Positions 58,839 to 64,000 of a DNA stretch of 64,000 bases are shown here, one piece after another; position 1 is the stretch's first letter, and every line of letters starts with the position of its first letter. The translations under genes were made by a program, and so were the position numbers. The notes below the pieces were generated by a model. It was given only the letters and a program-made list of their open reading frames with translations. It made no database searches and had not been told where the DNA came from. Origin of the DNA: Strongylocentrotus droebachiensis (lineage: Eukaryota > Echinodermata > Echinoidea > Camarodonta > Strongylocentrotidae); the NCBI GenBank assembly GCA_035222895.1, contig JAVYIG010004981.1, forward strand, positions 1 through 64,000. Direction: 5' to 3'.

Positions 58839-59040
58839 TTATAGCTCAGTCGGTAGAGCAGTGGTCTTGTAATCCGGTGACCCGGGTTCGAAACCAAGTC
58901 GATTCGCTAGTGCCCTTTGGTAGGGCATCCTCATTATCAGGTCCCTCGGAGAGGACCTAAAGCCGTCGGCCGTCTGGTTGCTTACTTAAAAGCATTTATG
59001 CTTTCTTAGCTGTCAGGTAAAATAACCACCATCAGCAACA
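58839..59040 (+). repeat. tRNA-derived SINE, family B, copy 2 (tRNA-Thr-like head)
   Basis: A box tagctcagtcgg (58842-58853) and B box ggttcgaaacc (58885-58895). The anticodon-loop-like cttgtaa suggests derivation from a tRNA with TGT (Thr). The body has tgccctttggtagggcatcc, gtccctcggagaggacctaa and ctggttgcttac. It lacks a tRNA 3' acceptor strand, so it is a SINE and not a tRNA gene. The other copy is at 15310-15121. Confidence 0.9.
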
Positions 59041-59632
59041 ACCATCAACTTGAAATCAGTTCTAGAGCATGGATCACACTAAATAATTATCAAGCTAAAT
59101 CATGCGTTTGATGTCATTTTAAGGTCATAACTCTACGATGAGTCATGGTAACGTATGGTACACCATGCACGTGACCAAACCGCCTGGACTTGGACCTGCA
59201 GTTTTATACCAAGAAAAATGTTTTTTCTTTGTAATACAAGTGTTGCTTACACAAACAGGACATTAGACTCTGAGTGACTGAGTTCATTTTTTTTTGTTCC
59301 CGGGTATTGGCGGGAAACGAAGCGCTAATGCAGACATTGTATCAATATGAAAATACGTCTTATCTTTGATCAATAAAATTAATGCAAACTTTGATCAGTA
59401 AATACAAAAAAAAAAATCAAAAATCAAAAATCAAATCTTTACACAGTCATGCATAAATTGGACTTTGGTGATGTATTTAACGCCATTATAGTGTGCTCTT
59501 CGTATATTTGTTAATGTACCTTATATACATGATAGGTGTAAGCTACATGCAACCTACAGACACTGTTACTCTGAGTGCTGTTTTAATTGCAAGAACTACA
59601 GAAATTTACTTCAGTCAATCAGTTAAAGCTAA
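59041..59632. other. Intergenic, nothing recognised
   Basis: Short aaatcaaaaatc iteration near 59405-59435 only. Confidence 0.5.
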
Positions 59633-59800
59633 AGACCAGTAATGGTCATGCGATTGCATTGTGAAAGAAACGTTGTGGAATCGATCAGAAAAGGTTGATC
59701 ATTTAGCATCTAGCATCTGCAAGGTTCTGGAATCATCAAAATGATAAGAAATTTGGCCCATTCTTCGTAAAGTTACAAGCACTATACACAGAAAGATGTA
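59633..59800 (+). repeat. Direct repeat E, copy 1
   Basis: ggtcatgcgattgcattgtg, gaatcatcaaaatgataaga and cactatacacag recur in order at 62170-62330. The function is unknown and it is non-coding. Confidence 0.8.
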
Positions 59801-60464
59801 TATGGGACTACCCTATCTCTCTCACACGACCATGAGAGAAATAAATTTACCAAATATATGAATTAGTAGGCGGTTTCCCGGCAAATTTTGTATCATCATG
59901 TATTAGTCAAAACATATTCTTTCACATGATTGGTAATGAGAGCTTCCATTTCATTTTTTGAAATTGGGGCGTTACCAATACTGGTCTTTACCTTTAACTA
60001 TTGTCGTTCTTATTGTACTCTCCCCATCTATAATTATTGTGCAGTCACTGTTCAAAACCATACTGTGTTTTATTAGCATAAGTGATGTAAGTTGTAAATC
60101 TAATGTCTTTTGTATGATCTAATGGTAGCCTTGACGAGGAAATGAGTCAAAGAATCAGTCAATCTATCCGTCAATCAGAAGAAACGGCTCCTCCTCTTCT
60201 AACAATTAATTAGCAATTAGGTTCTAGGGTATGCTGATTATCAAGTTTGTATTGGTTGCTACACTTTATCACCGACCACATATCAATCAAGTGCTAATCA
60301 AACTGAAGGTTTCTGCTAATTTTCTTGATCATGAGCGGGGCCCGTGGGCAGCTTGATCTAGGGGTCCGTTTAACATCCGGGTGCAGCTACCATAATTTGT
60401 GCTGCTGTGTGCTGCTGTGTGCTACCAACGTCCTACGTGCCATTTCGCAAGTAGTTTTCCAAAG
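59801..60464. other. Intergenic, nothing recognised
   Basis: A short gtgctgctgt iteration occurs near 60400. There is no gene. Confidence 0.5.
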
Positions 60465-60519
60465 AGAGGAAGAAGAATAACAAGATGAAAAGGAAGAAGA
60501 AGAAGAAGAAGAAGAAGAA

Positions 60520-60566
<47 letters not shown>

Positions 60567-60583
60567 AGAAGAAGAAGAAGAAT
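60465..60583. repeat. (GAA)n tract, about 115 bp
   Basis: Nearly pure GAA with a few GGA interruptions, capable of triplex formation. It gives a poly-Ser frame on the minus strand that is not a gene. Confidence 0.95.
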
Positions 60584-62159
60584 CAGCGTCTGCAACCAAT
60601 CAAAAGTTCCTCAGAAAATTTACACTTCTAAAAGCACTGGGCAAAAGGTGACCTATTATAACGATATTCATTGCCCCAACAGCTACTTAGAAAAATACTA
60701 CTTAGTTTGTCATTTAAAAATGCTCAATTAGGAATCTCTTACTATACTCGCTTTACACTCTCGGCCTACTTCTAAGTGTGTATGTGTAAATAATAATTTG
60801 TTTTCCAAAATTTGGACTACGTATAAGATTTGATTATTTTTCGACATGGCCTCCCGCCCTTCTGCCCGCCCCTTCTGTTATAAAACAGCATGGAGTCACT
60901 AATTGACATCGAGGGGGATCGGAAAGAGATCCTGGTTTCTGTCAATCTCTATTCCATCCTACTATGAATAGATAATGTCAGTTAAGTGGCCCTAAAACCA
61001 GACCTGGCAACGCCACTAAAGTGCCCTGCCAAGCAGGGAGGGGAAGCCCTTTTTAAATATCCATTTCCGCATCTGTCACTGCACATGGCACGCTATACAC
61101 GATGTTAAGTACAGTACATTGTGAAAGAAAAATGTCAATTTGAAAAAGATTAACCATAATTTTTTTTTTAGAAGTCACATTTTGAAGAATAACTGTTCAT
61201 ATTGAGACTTTGAAAGCATGATAAATGATAACGAATGAATATTTGCCTTTACAAAATTAGCAATAGTTATTTCAGATGTGGATATAATATGGGAGTATAC
61301 GTAAGCGTGTGGCAAATTTCCGTCCTTAGTTTGTAAACTACTTCTCGTCGTTTTTTCAATATAACGATGAGAGCAAAGAAAAAAGCAATTCTAAGTTATT
61401 CTTCCATGTCGGAATAGAAATAACGAGAAGCTAAAAAAAAATTATGCCAGAACATCAACCTTCTCTTTAAGCAGCAAATGAATTATGATTCTGGATTGAG
61501 TCCAGTTTGTCTGCGGTAAAAATAATGCAGCTAAAGATATATTTATTTGCATTCATGATTCAGCGGAATCAGGGACATACTTTTATGTTGCCAGTCTTCC
61601 GTTTTGAATTTGGGAACCTCCTTTCAAAAACAGGTCACCCTTTACAAGACTGCAATGTGAAAGTATAGGGTGTTCCAGAAGAAAAGGAAAGGTCAAGACT
61701 GGTAAAATGGTACTGTGTAATCTCCTTAAAATAAATGCGTTTGTTACGTCATTAGAATATCAATCTATTTCCTCTTGATTACAAATGAACAAGGCTTGCA
61801 TTTACAGAAAATTAATGAAGATGGGAGGGGAGCAGAGGAGAGAGAGAGAGAGAGTGAGAGAGAGAAAGAAAGAAATATAAACGGTGCTAATTAAAACAGT
61901 GATCCGATATTTTCTCCGGCAACAATAAATTGCTCACTGCTTTATTACGTACAAAATATAGGGCTAGGGTTAGTGTTGCAACTGAGTTCTAGGCTAGGTT
62001 CAGGTTTAAGGATAATGTATAGTGTTAAATCAACGGTTGCATCTAGGAACTCGGTGATTGTAGGAAATTTCCGCGGAGCAATCGTCGAGGAACAATGTTT
62101 CTACAACTCCTTAGAACCCTTGACAAGTCCTCTCATCATACAATGTATTGCTTAAAGTA
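60584..62159. other. Intergenic; (AG)n at about 61837-61870
   Basis: Apart from the AG microsatellite, nothing is recognised. A 60-codon frame at 61973-62155 is unsupported. Confidence 0.5.
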
Positions 62160-62340
62160 AAAGTTGAGACCTGGTCATGCTATTGCATTGTGAAAGAAAC
62201 TGTGGAATCAATTGGAAAAAGTTGACCAAGTAGCCCATAAGTATTGGTATTTACAGTGAGGTTTTAGAATCATCACAATGATAAGAAAATTGACTCAGCC
62301 TTCCGAAAAGTCACATACACTGTACACAAGTATGGGAAGA
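62160..62340 (+). repeat. Direct repeat E, copy 2
   Basis: ggtcatgctattgcattgtg, gaatcatcacaatgataaga and cactgtacacaa parallel copy 1 at 59633-59800, 2.5 kb away in the same orientation. Confidence 0.8.
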
Positions 62341-63774
62341 CTCAAATATGTGGCATGAAAGTTGTGGTCCGAAACCCTTAGCTGTTACCTGTCATATTTC
62401 GAATATGAGGGTATTTGAAGAACCATCCTTTTCAGGGTAGAATTTATTCTATGAACTCTTCGTCTCATTTCCCACTATTTTGACTCATTTCATATTTCGT
62501 GGACCAGTGGATCTCAGATTAAGCTATTAAAAATGGAAAAAGAAGAAGGGAAAGAAGAAGAAGAAAAATAAAAAATATTATCACAAACTAAAGATTTATG
62601 AAGAATTTACAAATAGTAAACGAAAAAAAAGTGAAAGGCGTAAATATTCTCAAAAGAATGAAAACGCCGATAACACACACAAAAACACACACAGAAAACA
62701 CACTTTTTCACAATGGCATTGCTACAAACTTTAAAATAATACCATCTAGCACTTACCCTATACTTTTGCAGTTTTCACAGTTGTGCTATCAAAGACGGAG
62801 GCTACACATTGCTATAAATTGGCTTACAATAAAACTCATGTATTTATATGTTTTCATTTCATTCCAAACTGTGAATTCCTCGTTCGACATGAATAATTCT
62901 CAAAAGGGGTCCACCGTTTTCATTACGTTGATTCTAAAAATAATAACAGTTGTTTAAAAGAAATATTGACAGATATGATCTTCACCTGACTCTGTTTTAT
63001 TCGACATCATGATGTTCCAATATTCAAATTCAAATGATGTGGGGGAAAGAAAAAACAAATAAATACCCAAATTAGGAAATATAAACACGTCACTCAAGGA
63101 AATAAAATTGAACTATTATTGTTCTAAAACTTATTTTTGTAAATTACTTTAATATATCTCCCGGATATGATATTACATATTTTAAATCATATGGCTATTT
63201 AAAGACAATGACAGAAAAGCTGCAAAGTTCAAAAAGTAAGAGTACATAACAATTTGTCAAGAGGCACAACAGATGAAAGAGTAAGAAGCTAGTATTTTCT
63301 TGACATAATTCTAAATTACCAATGAGCACTTTGAGTGAGGATTATTCTTAATGCACAATTCGTCAGGTTCATTTGGTTAGTGAAAATAAAATTTAAAAAC
63401 GGTTGGGAACAGCGTGTTGCACACATCTAAAGGGATATTCCTTTACAAATCGTCGGGAAAAACCCAATATAAAAATCTCTAGCTAAAAGTTCCTTTAATT
63501 AGTGTAAAAAGTGCTTTGTAAAGCAGTTCTCTCTTCTAATTAAAAAACATATATTTATTCCCCTCTCAACATTTGTTTAAAATCTGACTGTGTAATAAGG
63601 ATTTGATATCTAAAATTGACAATAAACCGTACCTTGCCTATGATTATACCTCAAACATGAAATAGGAATGAGCTAGAAATAAACACTCCTGTTATTTTAC
63701 ATCAACTTCGTCTTTATCATAAATCATATCTTTATTCTTATGAGTAGCCTATGTATTGATTATTCTGATTGTAT
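62341..63774. other. Intergenic AT-rich DNA
   Basis: A GAA-rich patch lies at 62533-62570. The 119-codon frame at 62598-62957 is AT/CA-driven and unsupported. Confidence 0.45.
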
Positions 63775-63870
63775 GTTTTTATCTTGGCCTGGACCCCATT
63801 AAAAACAGCTTTTAGCTGACAAGGGCAATCCATCCCATGAGTGGAGAATAAATAAATAAATAAATAAATG
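63775..63870 (+). repeat. Probable non-LTR retrotransposon 3' end with (AAAT)n tail
   Basis: ggaccccattaaaaacagct is followed by ttttagctgacaagg (a small hairpin) and then aataaataaataaataaat (63848-63868). A conserved 3' hairpin followed by a short tandem tail is typical of CR1/L2-type LINE ends. The reverse transcriptase region is absent. Confidence 0.55.
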
Positions 63871-64000
63871 TTGCTGGTTTAGAAACCCTCTCTATATTTA
63901 TCAGTATTCTAGACTCGTCAATTTAATCAGATGTCATTCCCGTAAGTCACAATACGACAACAGCTAATTACAAATCTGTAAAATATCAAACCTTGTTAAA

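Noticed and set aside
58839..58910. tRNA-Thr gene
   Set aside because: The head is tRNA-like with a TGT-like anticodon, but it continues into the family B SINE body found again at 15.1 kb and lacks the closing acceptor stem.
60387..60599. Poly-serine protein on the minus strand
   Set aside because: Translation of a (GAA)n microsatellite.

Overview
The window looks like nuclear DNA from an invertebrate animal with split genes. It is AT-rich and gene-poor, with GT-AG introns, long microsatellites, poly-G/C tracts, many tRNA-derived SINEs and many small foldback transposons. The SINE bodies and the widespread foldback termini resemble repeats I associate with marine deuterostomes, so an echinoderm or close relative is my best guess. 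That guess is inference, not proof. I see no prokaryotic features, CRISPR array, rRNA gene, free-standing tRNA gene or viral gene.

Only two protein-coding loci are well supported. On the + strand at the left edge is the 3' end of a type I membrane protein gene. One symmetric phase-1 exon (192-308) encodes an LDL-receptor class A module. It is spliced to a terminal exon (946-1586) that encodes the transmembrane helix and a cytoplasmic tail of about 170 residues. The upstream exons lie outside the window. On the - strand, 24702-23152 is a complete 516-residue immunoglobulin-superfamily receptor in one uninterrupted coding exon. It has a signal peptide, Thr/Ser-rich stalks, three Ig-like domains, one membrane helix and a short tail, and a likely splice acceptor sits just upstream of the ATG. 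Nothing links the two loci functionally.

The remaining >95% is non-coding and repeat-rich. 2-12 kb holds an 11-bp satellite inside a terminal-inverted-repeat element, several SINE copies, a 136-bp higher-order repeat and poly-G tracts. 12-17 kb holds hAT-like and foldback MITEs and a second SINE family. 17-23 kb is mostly unique AT-rich DNA with a 25-bp CRE-like tandem repeat and one foldback element. 25-39 kb is sparse, with one foldback MITE, degenerate tandem repeats and CT tracts. 39.5-40.1 kb is a hAT-type MITE with a perfect 8-bp target duplication. 46.3-48 kb is a transposon nest three layers deep, with a fourth element beside it. 50.7 kb and 58.8 kb carry tRNA-like SINEs with clear A and B boxes. 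56.6-58.1 kb is a three-copy tandem repeat of about 510 bp.

I found no multi-gene novel system. The most distinctive material is the foldback-element biology: the triple nest, the satellite-bearing elements, and a 27-bp palindromic insertion flanked by 8-bp direct repeats. The intronless Ig receptor is the most distinctive gene. Between the listed features I saw no convincing exon. Single, cryptic or lineage-specific exons without similarity cannot be excluded by reading alone.
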